DNA of 64,000 nt. Origin: Aquilaria yunnanensis (Eukaryota; Streptophyta; Magnoliopsida; Malvales; Thymelaeaceae). The notes under the pieces were generated by a model, which saw nothing but the letters and a program-made list of their open reading frames with translations, was not told where the DNA came from and did no database searches. A program made the position numbers and the translations under genes. Location of the stretch: contig CM077597.1 of NCBI GenBank assembly GCA_039654915.1, positions 32,648,001 to 32,712,000 of the forward strand, given 5' to 3'. This document shows, one piece after another, positions 30,317 through 42,890 of this stretch (positions within the stretch are counted from its first letter, which is position 1; the number at the start of each line of letters is the position of its first letter).

Positions 30317-32743
30317 TGTCATGCCTATGACTTGCATAAGCCATGGGGTGTGATAAAAATGTACATAAGATGTATAGAAAAGTAATACAAGTCATAAAAA
30401 TGAAAATAAGAAGCATATGAAGACATACAACCCATGGGGTGCCCTAAGGGTACTATAAGTGCACATAAGTGGAATATGGAAGGGAAGTGTTGTACTTGTG
30501 ACCCAAAATTTGCTAAAAAATTAAGTGCCAAAGTATGATTTAAAGTGAATACCTGTAATTTGAAGGAAAAGTGGCAAAAAATCTAAGAGAACTAAGGGAA
30601 CACCAAGAAGGGTCATAAAGGACTTTTGAGCACACCTTTGTTTGCACCTATTTGAATCTAGAGACTTTAAAACCAAGTTCCTTAAGGGAAACAATGTGGG
30701 ATTGATACTTAATGATAAAATAAAAATGAGGATTGCAATACAAGGCAAAAATAAGTGAAGGACACATAAGAAAAAGGAGGAGCACTCTAGGGTGCACTAG
30801 TAGGCTCCTTGGTGCGGCTAAAATGTCTCTAAGTGCCTATGCAACTATGGGGTCCTAAATGAAGGAATTTATTGGCAAAGTGGGTGCTTGATTTATGGCA
30901 CCAAGAAATGTAAGTAGGTCAATAAGATAACCAAAATGACATGAAGAACTTATGTGGAGTTAAACCAAATAATGGTAAAAAATGCTTCGCTACCAAGGTT
31001 ACTTTAACCAACCTCCACCACTTGGACTTTAAGTCCTCCCTAAAGGTACCATCCTAAGCATTAATAGTAGCTACCAACCTTTGAAAATATGGGCAAGCCA
31101 TCCTACAAAACAAAGAAACAAGTTAGAAACTCAAAGAGAAGCAAAGGAAGCTAAACCGAGATGGTGCCTTACAGGTAGGCCTATGGTGGCGTATATGAAT
31201 AGTTAAAGATTTCTTGCTTCTTTGCTGCCAATTTTATGCTAGGTAAGAGTACATATGAAGCTTCTTCTCTTGGATTTTTAAGGGAAAAATGCTACCTTAG
31301 GTGATGGCTATGGCCGAATGAACCTAGGATCAATGTTAATGGGTTATGTGTGCTTATGTACTATGGTAAGCTAGCTAGTTTGCATATGGAAAACATTAGG
31401 GTGTTTGATCAAGTATGGTTGAACTATATCTTAATTTAGCTTAATTCAAAGTGGTCACTCACAAAATTGAATGAAAGAAATGCTTGGTAAGTTAAGAAAA
31501 ACCACGTATGTGGGCTGTGTGTTTTGCATGCTTCTTTGATTGTTTTTGTGTGCTAACCTTTAAATTTTGTACATATGTATCTTGTATTATGTTATGCCTT
31601 GTCTCTTTTGTGTTTTCTTTGTCCTTGGTTGCATGTTCAAAGGAGAAATCAGAGGTTTATGTGTATAACAATGCTTTGAGCATTGTGTAGACACTAGGTG
31701 CTGAATTGAACTCTTAGTGAGTACCTATGTACTCATGCCCTTTTCTGCCCATTTCAGGTAAAGAAGTGGAAGATTAGAGGCTAAGGAACCTTTTTAGAGG
31801 TTTATGTATAAGGAGGTATGACTCGGGTTTTTTGGCTTTTGAAAGAAAGGTTAAAGAGTTAATGATATGAACTAATGACTTGTGAATTGGTTGTAGGCTT
31901 TGACGGTTGTAGTGGGTTTGGTTGCATTTGGTACTATCTTAGTGTTGGTAAAGACCCAAACATTCATAAGGGACATGCTTCCTAGATGCCAAATAAAATT
32001 TATAAGTCAAAGTGATAGTGGGCATAGAAACTGTTTGAACTTATGTCATGTGTATCATGCATGTTACCTAAGTAGTCCAAATTTTGTTGTTTGTAACTTT
32101 TGGCCACGTAGTTCCTAGGATGCCAAATTTTGATGTGTAAATAGATGTACATATGTATGGCATAGGAACTAATAGTAGAGCATGTGGCTTAGTTGTACAT
32201 ACTAGGCTTAGGTAAGCCTTTAGGGGCACTAAGTAAAATGAGCTAGAAAAAATGCATGCATGGTTTGTAACTAATTAAACTAGTGTGTATGTATGTATGT
32301 ATGCATGAATGTATGTATGTAAGTACGGATGCATGATGAACCTCCTAAGCATACCAACACATATACACACAAACATAGTGACACCTATATGTTCCATGGA
32401 AATAAGGATAACTCAACTTAATGCATTCTAGCTCACTTATATGCACCCCATAAGTGCATCATAGGTACCAAGGTAAGACTACTTAGGTAAACTCATGAAG
32501 TTAACCCATTAAACTCAAAACCTAACATTTTAAACCTACTAAGCTAGAATTCTAAGTAATGGCTTAATTGTTATCTTTCACCTAAGTCTCACTCATTTAA
32601 TAACAATGAAGTTAAGCATCCTGGTTTTCATGCTCTAACAATGGGGTTAAGCATCCTGGTTGTCATGCTTTAATTCATCCTTTGAACGTAAAATTGATTA
32701 ACCTCCTAGGTGTAATAGGGTAGGGGTGAATTGGGGCCTAACA
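30317..32743 (+). repeat. solo LTR, L2 family, in Tat-B RNase H
   Basis: It runs from TGTCATGCCTAT to GGGGCCTAACA (2427 bp), flanked by AAAAG (30312-30316) and AAATG (32744-32748), a TSD with one difference. It aligns with the 3' LTR of Chr-3 at 44312-46756. An inverted repeat ATGACTTG / CAAGTCAT lies at 30327-30334 and 30388-30395. A GTAT-type microsatellite is at about 32285-32325. Confidence 0.85.
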
Positions 32744-32833
32744 AAATGTGTCGTCATGCCAGGACTAGGGCATATATGGCTTTTTGTAGCATTGGGTAAT
32801 TTACCTCAACTCTACTGAGTGACTTGCTCAGAT
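32744..32833 (-). pseudogene. Tat-B RNase H, short piece between two LTRs
   Basis: The text 'ggcatatatggctttttgta' matches 'ggcatatatagctttttgaa' of Tat-A at about 22925-22944. It links 30316 to 35285. Confidence 0.75.
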
Positions 32834-35284
32834 ACTTACCACCTCACAAAAATGGGAGAATTACAAGTATGTCATAATGGCTAAAAAATCATTATATTGT
32901 GTAATTCTCACCATAGTGATTGAAGTGTAGGGGGTAAAAGGCGTGATCAACACCTCTTAAAAATGTTCCAAGTTAAAACTTGGCCCCCAAGAAAAGCCTT
33001 AAGGATTGCTTGTTTGTCAAGCAACCTATGGACTTTTTTGTAAGATTTTGGAAATTCAGGTACTCAATTGAAAAATTTTCAAAAAAGAGATTTGGAGAGT
33101 TATGAGAAGGATATAAATGGTTTGAAAGTGCTATTGGAGGACCAAATTGCTCATGGAAGACAACTAAAGACAAAGAAAACACAAAAAGGCATAAAGGACC
33201 TAAGTGTTATAATGTAGGCCTTAGGATGTGTATGTTTTTTACTTAAGTCAAATGGAGCAATTTGGAGTTTTCCAACCATGGGGGAGGCAGCCAAGGCTTG
33301 ATAAATGGGTCAACAATGGTGGTCACATGTGTACCAATGAGTTTAAGACAAAGAGACCATAATTAGTGAGAAGGAAAATGACATAAAGCAAAGTGAAGCT
33401 TGTTAAGTGTGTCTTTTGCCCTTAAGCTCATTTAAGGCCATTTAAGTGGCCAAATCACTTATGCTTCTCTCATTTTCATCCTCCTCCTACCCAAGAACAC
33501 AGCCACCACACCTTCAAACTTGCAATTGATTGAAATTGCAAAAGGGAGCAATTGGAAGCAAACTAGAGCTATTACTTGGATGCTTCAAGGATCAAGCTTG
33601 ATTTTTGGCCTACCCAATTTGGTAAGGGTTCTCTTGATCTCATGGGTTGTTTTCTGTATTTTCAAGCAACCATGGAGCTAGGGCTAAGCTTGGAAGAGAG
33701 CCATGAGCTTGATGAACCAAGCTTAGTGAGGGGAATGCACTTATTGAAGGTTTTGTGACCTAGTGTGAAGTGAGGGTTTCCAGAGCCCAAATCTAGTAAT
33801 AAATAATTTTAAAATCCTCCTAAGACCAAGAATTATCTTGGGGAGGGCTTCCATAGTGATTTGGTTATGTTTATTATGTGTTTTATGGACTAACCTATGG
33901 TTATTGTTGATGCTGCATTTCATGTGTTTGTTGGTTGTGAATGGCTGCTGCATTTGGTTGATATATCTTGTATATATGCATTGTGTTTTTTTTTTTTTAG
34001 TGTCTTTGGATTCAGGTTTTAATTATGGTCACATTGCCTATTGAATCCAAGTGCTACCCTTATTAAGTTTCTCAATGAAACTTACTCCCGTCAATTCTAT
34101 CATTTCAGGTCCAGCAGAAAGATCACCTTCAAAATAACCCTTTTGGTTTGATTTTTGATCTGAAATTTCAGGTACATGAACTTCCATATGTCTAGTTATG
34201 ATCTGGAAATTTTAGTGATTTTAGGAGTACATTTGGTATTTTTAATGGTGGTACTTATTTTTTTGTGCAGCAGCTGTCCAGCATCCTGTTTCTGGAGTCC
34301 ATTGTGTCTCAGGACCTCCTATAACCTAGAGTGCGTATTTAGCTGAGTTAAGACCATTTCTTAGTCCATGTATTCATGTACATGTAGTGTATGTAAGATG
34401 AGACAAGTATGTGAACATTTGAGTAATGTTTTGGCTAGGTAAGTGATGTGGCGCAAAGCTGCGTAAGTGTGAATAATGGGCTGCTTACTTGTAAATTCTG
34501 TTTTGGCCACATAAAGTTGTTAAAATCAAGAAAATGTAATTCCTATGTGTAATGGACATATATCGTATAGCCTTGGCGAGTTTTCCCCTTCTGAATGAAG
34601 TGTTTACACACTTATGAAATTTTGTATGGGCAAAATGGTCATAAAGTGACCAGAATTTTGACTCTGTACTTAAAGTTATATATTTCCATGTGTAGAATGA
34701 ATCCTGGTATGAAATTTTGACCACATCTAGATAACATATATAGGTTGATCTGAGATTTGGAATTTCTGAATTTGGAGGCCTATAGCCAAAGATATGACGT
34801 TGCAAATTTGGCCAAGTTACTGTTCATTTGGTCAGAATTTTGTAACCAACTTAAAAAATTCATAACTTGGTCCATAGATGGGCTATTGATGTAAAAAAAA
34901 AATTCCTTGGTTTGGTCAAAGTCCCTAGTTGATAATGGAGCAAAGAAAACAGCGGGGGGTACATGGCTAGAATGATACAGTTTATTAGTGGAAGTTACAG
35001 GTGCAGTGGCTGGTCATTAGAAGTTAACAAGATTGCCTAATGTGTGGTAGTCAAGATTAAGACTTGTGCTTGTGATTTCCTCCTTTGCTGCCATAGTGTG
35101 CATGAAATGTGAATGTGTGTGTGATGGTTGGCCCAATATGCATGTGTTTACATAGTGCCCAAGAGGGTCACTTGGGTATGCACACTAAGGGTAGTGTTCT
35201 GATGTCCTACAGAACATTACCAATCCTGGGAGTCTAAATGCACAATTTTGGCACCATAATTGGACTACCTCGGAGTGGGTAACA
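32834..35284 (+). repeat. solo LTR, L1 family, in Tat-B RNase H
   Basis: The start is changed to ACTTACC (expected TGTTACC); the end is GTGGGTAACA at 35284. Length is about 2450 bp. The right flank is GTATA and the left flank GATA, so the TSD is probably GTATA with damage at the left. The host sequence is continuous across it when compared with Tat-A 22970-23010. The start hairpin is at 32856-32909. A T-run of about 13 lies near 33984. Confidence 0.8.
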
Positions 35285-35630
35285 GTATAGGCCACTGTTT
35301 CCTAACTTTGTCCTCATGCTCGAAGATAGAACTTATTGCATTTTTGTTGACAGTAAGGTAAAGGACAAGGGCTTCACCTTCCCTGGGCTGTTTAATCATG
35401 GGTAGTTCAGGTAAATATGCCTTAAGTCCTTCCTAAGCAACTTGACAATCTTCGTTTCATGGATTCGAAGGACCTATGGCCCTCGGGTCAGTTTTTGCTT
35501 CTTTGGTACGGGTCTTATAGAATGGTATGCTCTTGTCGCTGTAGCACAAGATGAAATGACTTAATGCTGTTATCTTTCTCATAAGTTTATAGATCTATTT
35601 GACCAATCTTAGAGTTTGAGAATTGAGGAG
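35285..35630 (-). pseudogene. Tat-B RNase H start and RT connection
   Basis: The text 'ttgacagtaaggtaaaggac' aligns with 'tgacggtgaggtacagtacg' in Tat-A (about 23050-23070), the first strand of RNase H. The rest, to 'agagtttgagaattgaggag', aligns with the RT thumb/connection near 23315. No open frame persists. Confidence 0.78.
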
Positions 35631-37661
35631 TGTCACACCCCACACAGGCCCCAGCCTATGCATTCACAGTACCACTCACCAAACTACCAAGAAAATTATT
35701 AAACACAAGCACTTTTAAGTGTTATTTTCTTAAGGTTAAGGCCTGGGAGGTGCCCCAGGAGGCTTACTAGGTAGTTCTGAGTACTTAACTTGCAGCACAA
35801 GGCAAGGCCCATAGATTTCTTGCAACACAAGGCAAGGCTTTTCAAGTTGCTTGCAACACAAGGCAAGGCATTACACTTTTATATCTTTATGTGTCTAAGT
35901 TGTGTGCTCATCAAGTGTACTATTCAATGCATGGCATCAAAGAAGCCCATATCATTTCAATTTTTTTGAAATCACACTTTTCATGTCCATGTACATTCGG
36001 CCAAACCAAGAGCATAAGAGGTTTAACTGAAAGGACAATTCCAAGGCATGTAATTAAGCATAACTTGACATTCCATCCATCCATAGTATATACACAAAAC
36101 CATGGTTCAACCAAGGCCAAATATACACAAAAGTAGCCTACACTTAAGTACTACCTACTTGGCAACATACCAAGAATACTTACAAACCAAAAGCAAGCTC
36201 AAGTTATGCATTACAACCATGTTCACCTATAGTACCCAAGAAGTACCTTAAAGGTACAATACAAGATCAAACTTTGAAGAAAAAGTCCCATGATCAAGTT
36301 CGTAGTCATAAAAGCAAACCACCATACTAGTGCCCATGAACACACATCCATAGCTCCTCGTAGACATGTCCGTAACTCTACTCAAAGCCTGCAAACCTCA
36401 AACACATAAGTTTGAGCAATAAACATAAGACTTGCACATTGTACTTTAACAAGCCAAGCTCTCAGTTTTGGCATATACCTTGACAAAAGTGTACTAACTT
36501 AGCACAGAAGCAACACATTCACAATCACTCAAGCTCTAATCCTTTTCCTGAAACACAATCAATGAGGGGCAAGAGTATATAACTAAGTAAGGTTCACTAC
36601 AACTCCAAAGAGTTTATTTAGTTAAGCCCAAAAGCTTAACCTCCACTAGCTTTACTTAACCTGCAAGAAAAACAAGGAAAACACCAAAATACAAGCATAA
36701 TAACATATCCATATGCTAGCCGAGACATATATATACATGATAACACTAACTACAAATGGTTAGCAAGCACATCCAATCAAACAAAGCACACAATACACAC
36801 ACACACCACAATGCCTTTCTCGGCCAAAACCACTAGTAAGTACAAACATAATCCTTGCACTCCAAGCTTTGCCATTCAATCTCCAATCCACTAGCGCTCC
36901 AAGTTAAAAGATAAGTTGGCCTACTTACAAAGAACTTTAGTACTTGCCATTATTGATTAGCTAATCAAGTCCATATAAACCCGAAGGTTTCCATATGCCC
37001 CATCTAGCATACTAAGATCATATAGCTCAATATACTATCACTTAAATGCCATTAATCTACTTGAACATGGAATTAATACCAAAATCAATTAGAATTCGTG
37101 AAACCTTACCCAAACACAAGCTTGAGCTATCGGTTAAGACTTGAATGTCCAAGACCAAGCTTGACACTTCAAGTCCAAGGTCGCCTAGTGCCAAAACAAC
37201 CAATTCCAAGCTTGATTCTTCAATTCAAGCTACAATCACCAATAATTTGGCATGGAACCTTCCACCCAAGAACACGAAGAACACTTCCTTGACTTGCAAA
37301 TTAGAGTTTTGACCGAAACTAATGGCTTTTGGCTTAAGTGGAGTCATGCATTCCGAGTTAGTGCCAAATGGCATTAAAGTGGGCTAATTCTAGACTTAAA
37401 ACTTCCATTAGTTGCATGGCTCACTATAGTCTTTCCATAACTATTAGTGCCGTGATTAGCATCCGAAAGAACATTCAAAATGGCCCTTAAACTTTTTTTT
37501 TCACCATGAGCACTTAGACCATCTTTCATGTACAATTTGGACTTGATAGTTTTCAGTGATACATATACACAACTATCCACATTTTCACTTGAGTCCCTCA
37601 TGTTTTTATCACATTTTTCTTACATTTTTTTTGGGCTAAGCACTAAACTAGTGTCTTGACA
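35631..37661 (-). repeat. solo LTR, L3 family, perfect TSD AGGAG
   Basis: It runs from TGTCACACCCCA to GTCTTGACA (2031 bp), with identical AGGAG at 35626-35630 and 37662-37666. The host pol sequence is continuous across it ('aaggagtgcctttactttgc' against 'aagcagagccttaatcttct' in Tat-A). Strand is by analogy with 7256-10027, with which it shares the block 'ggttagcaagcacatccaa'. A small tandem repeat (three 'cttgcaacacaaggcaaggc' units) is at 35789-35869. Confidence 0.82.
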
Positions 37662-38035
37662 AGGAGTGCCTTTACTTTGCTTGGATTCATTTCTATTCCC
37701 CATTGTGAAACCATAAAGCCCATAACTTTTCATGCCTTTATGCTGAATGCACATCTTTTGGGATTCAAATTTATGTCAAACTTCCTCAACTTCTGGAATG
37801 TTTCTTATAGGTCACCGATGTGATTTGCATTGCTATGGCTCTTGACTATTATGTCATCGACATATACTTCCATGTTTTTTCCAATTTGGATCGTGAATAC
37901 CTTATTCATTAATCATTGGTATGTGGCCCCTATGTTATTTAGTCTAAAAGGCATTCGAGCATAGTAGAAGGTCCCTTCATCAATGATGAATAAAGTTTTC
38001 TCTTTGTCAGTTAGACTCATTTGGATTAGAGACAT
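37662..38035 (-). pseudogene. Tat-B reverse transcriptase, palm to thumb
   Basis: The plus-strand text 'attatgtcatcgacatatac' is the complement of the catalytic segment YVDD; compare 'atcatatcatcaacatacac' in Tat-A near 23517. Similarity runs from 37662 to about 38030 ('atcaatgatgaataaagttt'). It then breaks off inside the finger/palm segment, where chromovirus sequence begins. The RT N-terminal part and the protease of Tat-B are not found anywhere in the window. Confidence 0.85.
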
Positions 38036-38040
38036 AAGTA

Positions 38041-38068
38041 GTTATGTCTTTCTTCATATTTGGCCACC
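38041..38068 (-). other. microinversion at the left edge of Chr-2
   Basis: The 28 bp starting 'gttatgtctttcttcatatt' are the reverse complement of the segment that in Chr-1 lies at about 2866-2895 ('ggtggccaaacataaagaag'). Directly after it the sequence continues in the normal orientation ('cagaggtaccctacaaac'). Confidence 0.7.
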
Positions 38069-39138
38069 AGAGGTACCCTACAAACTCTACCAATACCAGT
38101 GAGGAAGTAGCACAACATAACCATGGACTTTTTGACTGGGTTGCCTATGACCCGATTAAGGCATGATACAATCTGGGTCATTGTGGATAGGCTAACCAAA
38201 TGTGCCCACTTCGTACCTATGAAACTCACAAACTCCTTAGAGAAGTTAGCTCAGAAGTATGTCCAAGAGATAGATAGACTACTTGGAGTGCTTTTCATAA
38301 AGCATTAGGAACCAAAATCCATCTGAGTACTGCTTATCATCCTTAGACATATGGGCAATCTAAAAGGGTGATACAGATACTGGAAGACATGCTTAGGAGT
38401 TGTGTGTTGGATTTCAAAGGTGAATGGGATCAACAATTGCCATTGGTGGAATTCTCATATAACAATAGTTACCAAAGCATCATTGGCTTGGCACCTTATG
38501 AAGCATTATATGGAAGAAGGTGCATGACACCACACTGTTGGGTGGAAGCCTCAAACAGGCTAGAGTTGGGTCCCAAAATTATTGAAGAGACAACTGCCAA
38601 AATCAAGAAAATTCAAGAAAGATTAAAGGCAGCCAATGAAAGGACCACAGCCTATGTGAACAAAAGAAGGAGAGACTTGGAATTTGAGGTTGGTGACAAT
38701 GTTTGGCTGAAAGTTGCAACAACCAAAGGCACTGTCAGATTTGGCAAAAGAACCAAGTTAGTTCTAAGATAAATAAGTCCTTATGAGATCTTGGACAGAG
38801 TTGGCAAGGTAGCATACAGGTTCGCTCTATCGCCAAGCATGTCAAGTGTTCATAATGTTTTTCACATAAGTATGCTTAAGAAGTGTCTATTGGACACAAA
38901 GCATGCTATTGTAGTGGAAGACATACAGTTAGAACCTAACTTGACATATGAAGAGAAACCTATAGTTATCTTAGCCAAGGAAACCAGAAGGTTAAGAAAC
39001 AAACTTATTCCCATGGTTAAAGTTCAGTGGTCACACCACTCTGAAGGAGAAGCAACCTGGGAAACTGAAAAAGACCTTATGGAAAGGTATCCTGAAGAAT
39101 ACCCAAAGCTAAAGGCTATTTTGGAGGACCAAAATTTT
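38069..39138 (+). pseudogene. Chr-2 integrase core and chromodomain, catalytic segment deleted
   Basis: The core begins 'DFLTGLPMTRLRHDTIWVIV' with the first catalytic Asp. Compared with Chr-1, about 60 bp are missing near 38291, so the segment with the second Asp (SDRDPRF) is gone. The deletion lies between short TGC repeats. A stop and frameshift follow to 38367. The open frame 38368-38772 has 'GRRCMTPHCWVEASNRLELG', then a stop in 'ALRYIGPYE' at 38770. The frame 38791-39141 holds 'VHNVFHISMLKKC' and the chromodomain 'VKVQWSHHSEGEATWETEK', ending 'LEDQNF' 12 bases before the LTR, as in Chr-1. Confidence 0.88.
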
Positions 39139-39153
39139 TAAGGGCGGGAGGAT
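39139..39153 (+). promoter_or_regulatory. polypurine tract of Chr-2
   Basis: AAGGGCGGGAGGAT precedes the LTR start TGTTACC at 39154. Confidence 0.8.
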
Positions 39154-39753
39154 TGTTACCACCTCACAAAAATGGGAGAATTACAAGTTTGTCATAATGG
39201 CTAAAAACCATTATATTGTGTAATTCTCACCGTAGTGATTGAAGTGTGGGGGGTAAAAGGCATGATCAATAGCTCCTTAAAAGTGTTCCAAGTTGGTAAC
39301 TTGGCCCCCAAGAAAAGCCTTAAGGATTCCTTGTTTGTCAAGCAGCCTATGGACTTTTTTTTGTAAAGTTTTGGAAATTCGGGTACTTAATTGCAAAACC
39401 CTCAAGAAAGAGACTTGGAGAGTTATGGGAAGGATATGAATGGTATGAAAGTGCTGTTGGAGGACCAAATTGCTCATGGAAGACAAGTTTGGACAAAGGA
39501 AACACTAAAGGCATTAAGGACCTAAATGTCTTAGTGTAAACTTTAAGGTGTTCAAGCTTTTGACTTAAGTCAAAGGGTGGAATTGTGGGGTTATCCCACC
39601 ATGGGGGAAGTAGCCAAGGCTTGATAAGTAGTCAAAAATGTTGAGCACATGTGTAGAAATGAGTTTAAGACAAAGAGACCATAATTAGTGAGAAGGACAA
39701 TGACATAAAGCAATGTTAAGCTTGTTTAAGTGTGTTTTGTGCCCTTAAGCTCA
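39154..39753 (+). repeat. L1 LTR of Chr-2, first 600 bp only
   Basis: It begins TGTTACCACCTC with the start hairpin at 39176-39228 and follows the solo L1 copies up to 'gcccttaagctcat'. It then joins the protease of Chr-3 with no TSD. Confidence 0.88.
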
Positions 39754-40554
39754 TGAACTGGCTAGCTGAAAATAATACTGTTATAGACTGCCAAGATAGA
39801 AAGTTAATACTGCTAGGGTCAATAGAACATTCTTTAAAAGACCCAATAAACTGTGATGTTGGACAAGTAAAAGTAGTGGATTGCGTGCCTATACTTTCTA
39901 AAGAAGAATATATGGGCTTGAATGATAAAGAGACTAAAACTGAACTAGACAAGATTCCTATTGTGAAAAAATCTCCATAAGTATTTCCTTCTGAGTTGCC
40001 AGGTTTACCTCTGATAAGAGAGATAGAATTTGACATTAACTTGACTCTAGGAACAATTCCTATATCTACTACACCTTATAGGATGGCAATTTTTGAAATG
40101 AATGAATTAAACAAGCACTTGGATGAACTCCTTGAAAAAGGATTCATTAGGCCAAGTGTGTCTCCTTAAGGAGCACTAGTGGTGTTTGTGAACAAGAAAC
40201 ATGGAACACTTAGGTTATGAATTGACTATAGAAAGCTCAGTGCCATCACTGTAAAGAATAAGTATCTTTGGCTTAGAATTAAGGAATTATTTGATCAAAT
40301 TAAGGGAGCTACAGTCTTCTCAAAGATTGATCTCAAGTCAAGATACTTTCAAATAAGAGTTAAGGAAGTAAATATTCCTAAGATTACTTTTAGGACAAGA
40401 TATGGTCACTTTGAATACACAGTAATGCCTTTTGGGCTTATTAATGCCCCGGGATTCTTTATGGATTTAATGCAAAGGATATTCAGACCATATTTAGACA
40501 ACTTTATGGTAATCTTTCTAGATGATATCCTAGTGTGTTCCAAGGATGAGAAAG
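39754..40554 (+). pseudogene. Chr-3 protease end and reverse transcriptase (first part)
   Basis: It begins at 'MNWLAENNTVIDCQDRKLIL', the second half of the protease; the active-site half is missing. The linker '[20 protein letters not shown]' leads into RT: '[16 protein letters not shown]' then a stop, '[20 protein letters not shown]', '[20 protein letters not shown]', and the intact catalytic box '[14 protein letters not shown]' at about 40505-40554. Stops occur at 39978 and about 40168 and 40219. The LK LTR follows directly; RT resumes at 41970 in '[10 protein letters not shown]'. Confidence 0.9.
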
Positions 40555-41969
40555 AGTTAGTGTTGTACCTAAAAGCCAATCATGAGATGATTGTATTTTT
40601 TGCACATTGAGTCATGATATTTTATTAAGGCATTAATCCAGCAATTATGTTTGTTGTTTTGTTTCTGCGTAACGTAATAAACATAATTGTAACCCTAGAA
40701 TAATGATATTCTTAAACATCCCTAGTCTAGTATTATTGTGGAGCGGGTTGCAACAATACATAACGACTAGCATATGTGGAGACTAATATGAGATATGTAG
40801 TCTACATATGGGTACAAGTTGGAGAACTGGTGTACTGGACCGACCCACCATGAGAACACTACATGGATCGTTATATGAGTGTCATAAGTGATTCTCATAG
40901 TGATCATGGTATACGTAGTCCTTCGACCAAAGATCATCAAGGTTCCCTACATATGGTCGCATACCTTGATACTTTCCTTTGTTGCTCGTAACTGAGTGAA
41001 CTTGAAGGAGGTCATTGGGTATGCCACATATCATGTGGAGGGATTTGTATGATCAAGATTGAATTTGTCCCTCATATGTAACAAGAGTGATATCTACGGG
41101 CCCCTTGATAGAGTGAGACTTAGAAAATGCACGGCCATGCTCGGATGAGTTGATATACAATATCAATGTCATCAGTTTAAGTTGGTCTACTCAGTAATCA
41201 AGAAACCAAAGATTGGGCTATATGAGAGTGACACATTCCATGTCTCGTGCTTCGTCTTGATATCTTGGACAAAGGGACAATGGCATATATCGATGATGAT
41301 CATAAAGGTTTAGTCAAATCATCGACAATCTTGTCACTTGGGTAGCAATGATGTGTTGCTAGACATCGCTCATTGCTTATGATCATAAATGTGATTTATG
41401 ATCATTGCCAACATGGTAAGAGCCTATTGGGTCACACACATAGAGCTATTTGGATCATTAAAGTGCATGGGCTAAAAATTTGGGTTTTGGTTTCACAATA
41501 TTTTTGTATTAATAATGGGCCCAATAGTTGAGCCATTATTAAGCCCGAAATTAAAGCCTAATTGGATTAGGGCTTTGAAACCCATTAGGCCTGGAAGTTG
41601 AGTATCACTATAAATACAACTTTTAGTGAGAAATTCGCAGGTCTCCTTGCCCTAGCCTCCCAAAAGGATAGCCGCACTCTTCTCTTGCAATTCCTTGGAG
41701 GACGCAAGCTAGCACTGCGAGCGCAAGAGAAACACATCTACCGGGATGCGGTGGAAGCGTGGTGATCCTGAGAGGCTCATATGGATACCATAGAGAGCCT
41801 GAACACGTCAATTGTTCAGGTTTTGTGATTCGACTCAATAGTTGAGTGAGAGATCTCAACCGAAAAGTAGGTATGAAAATTTTTGAACCCCCGGTTTACC
41901 CTGTTTTACTTGGATCCTGGAGGTTTTTGGTTCAATTCCGCTGTGCTGTTTGGCTCCCGAAACCCAACA
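40555..41969 (+). repeat. solo LTR, LK family, in Chr-3 RT
   Basis: It runs from AGTTAGTGTTGT (first base probably mutated from T) to CCCGAAACCCAACA (1415 bp). Flanks are GAAAG (40550-40554) and AAAAG (41970-41974), a TSD with one difference. The TATA box CTATAAATA is at 41608-41616. It is the mirror of 27908-29317. The RT reading continues across it, which confirms the insertion. Confidence 0.88.
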
Positions 41970-42890
41970 AAAAGAACATGAAAAGCACTTGAGAATGGTA
42001 TTAGATGTGTTGAGAAAAACATCAATTGTATGGAAAACTGAACAAGTACTATTTCTGGACAAACCAAATTCAATTTTTATGCCATGTCAAAAATGGGTTA
42101 GGAATGACTGTGGATCCAACAAAAATTAAAGCTATCTTGCAATAGAAGCAACCTCAAAATGTCGAAGAAATAAAAAGCTTCTTAGGATTAGCTAGCTATT
42201 ATAGAAGATTTGTACCTAAATTTTTGTAATGCCAGCTCCTCTAACCAAGTTGACAAGGAAATGGCAGAAATTTGAATCGTTAGGGGAATGTAAGGAAAGC
42301 TTCCAAGAGCTTAAGGACAAGCTCACTTCAACCCTTGTATTGATACTGCCTAATCCCAGTAAACCTTTTGAGGCTTATACTGATGCTTCTATTCTAGGGT
42401 AAGGGTGTGGGTTAATGCAAGAAAAGCAAGCTATAGCATATGGTTCAAGGCAATTGAGGCCACATGAGAAGAATTATCTAGTGCATGACCTAGAACTTGC
42501 AACTGTGATCTTTGCCTTGAAGCAGTGGTGACAATACCTATTAGGTAATAAGTTCCAAACCTTTAATGACCATAAAAGTCTCAAGTACCTCTTAACTAAA
42601 AAAGAGTTAAATATGAGACATAACAAATGGCTAGAATACCTGAAAGTTTTGACTATACTATTGAGTACATAGAAGGCAAAGCTAAAAAAGTAGTTGATGC
42701 TCTAAGCCAGAAATATACAGGTATCTTAAAGCATAGGGAAGAAGAAGAACAAAATGAGCTTAATAACCTAACTTGTTTAGGTAACATGTGGCTAAGATGG
42801 GCAAAAGCTCAATTAAGAGTGATAACTATTCAGTCAACTTGGAAAAAAGAAATACTAAGGGCATAATAGCAAGATGAAGATCTTACTAGA
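41970..42890 (+). pseudogene. Chr-3 RT thumb and RNase H
   Basis: After the LTR the RT continues '[13 protein letters not shown]', then 'IKSFLGLASYYRRFVPKF' near 42170-42225. RNase H has 'FEAYTDASI' at about 42370-42395 with its Asp present, '[15 protein letters not shown]' and 'EYIEGKAKKVVDALSQ' at 42660-42710. Several frameshifts and stops occur. Confidence 0.85.

Larger units (their letters stand above)
38036..39753 (+). mobile_element. Chr-2: chromovirus integrase-chromodomain fragment with partial L1 LTR
   Basis: Only the last part of the element is left: integrase from the zinc-binding region, chromodomain, purine tract, and the first 600 bp of the L1 LTR. Both ends are abrupt breaks rather than TSD-bounded ends. 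The left end abuts Tat-B RT and the right end abuts the protease of Chr-3. Protein and LTR are close to Chr-1. Confidence 0.88.

Noticed and set aside
31508..31690. Short frame with a hydrophobic, Cys-rich peptide
   Set aside because: It sits in the L2 LTR and is low-complexity T-rich translation; not conserved in the Chr-3 LTR.
35789..35869. Three 'cttgcaacacaaggcaaggc' repeats as a regulatory array
   Set aside because: A small local duplication inside a solo LTR, absent at the same place in the related LTR at 7256; no further support.
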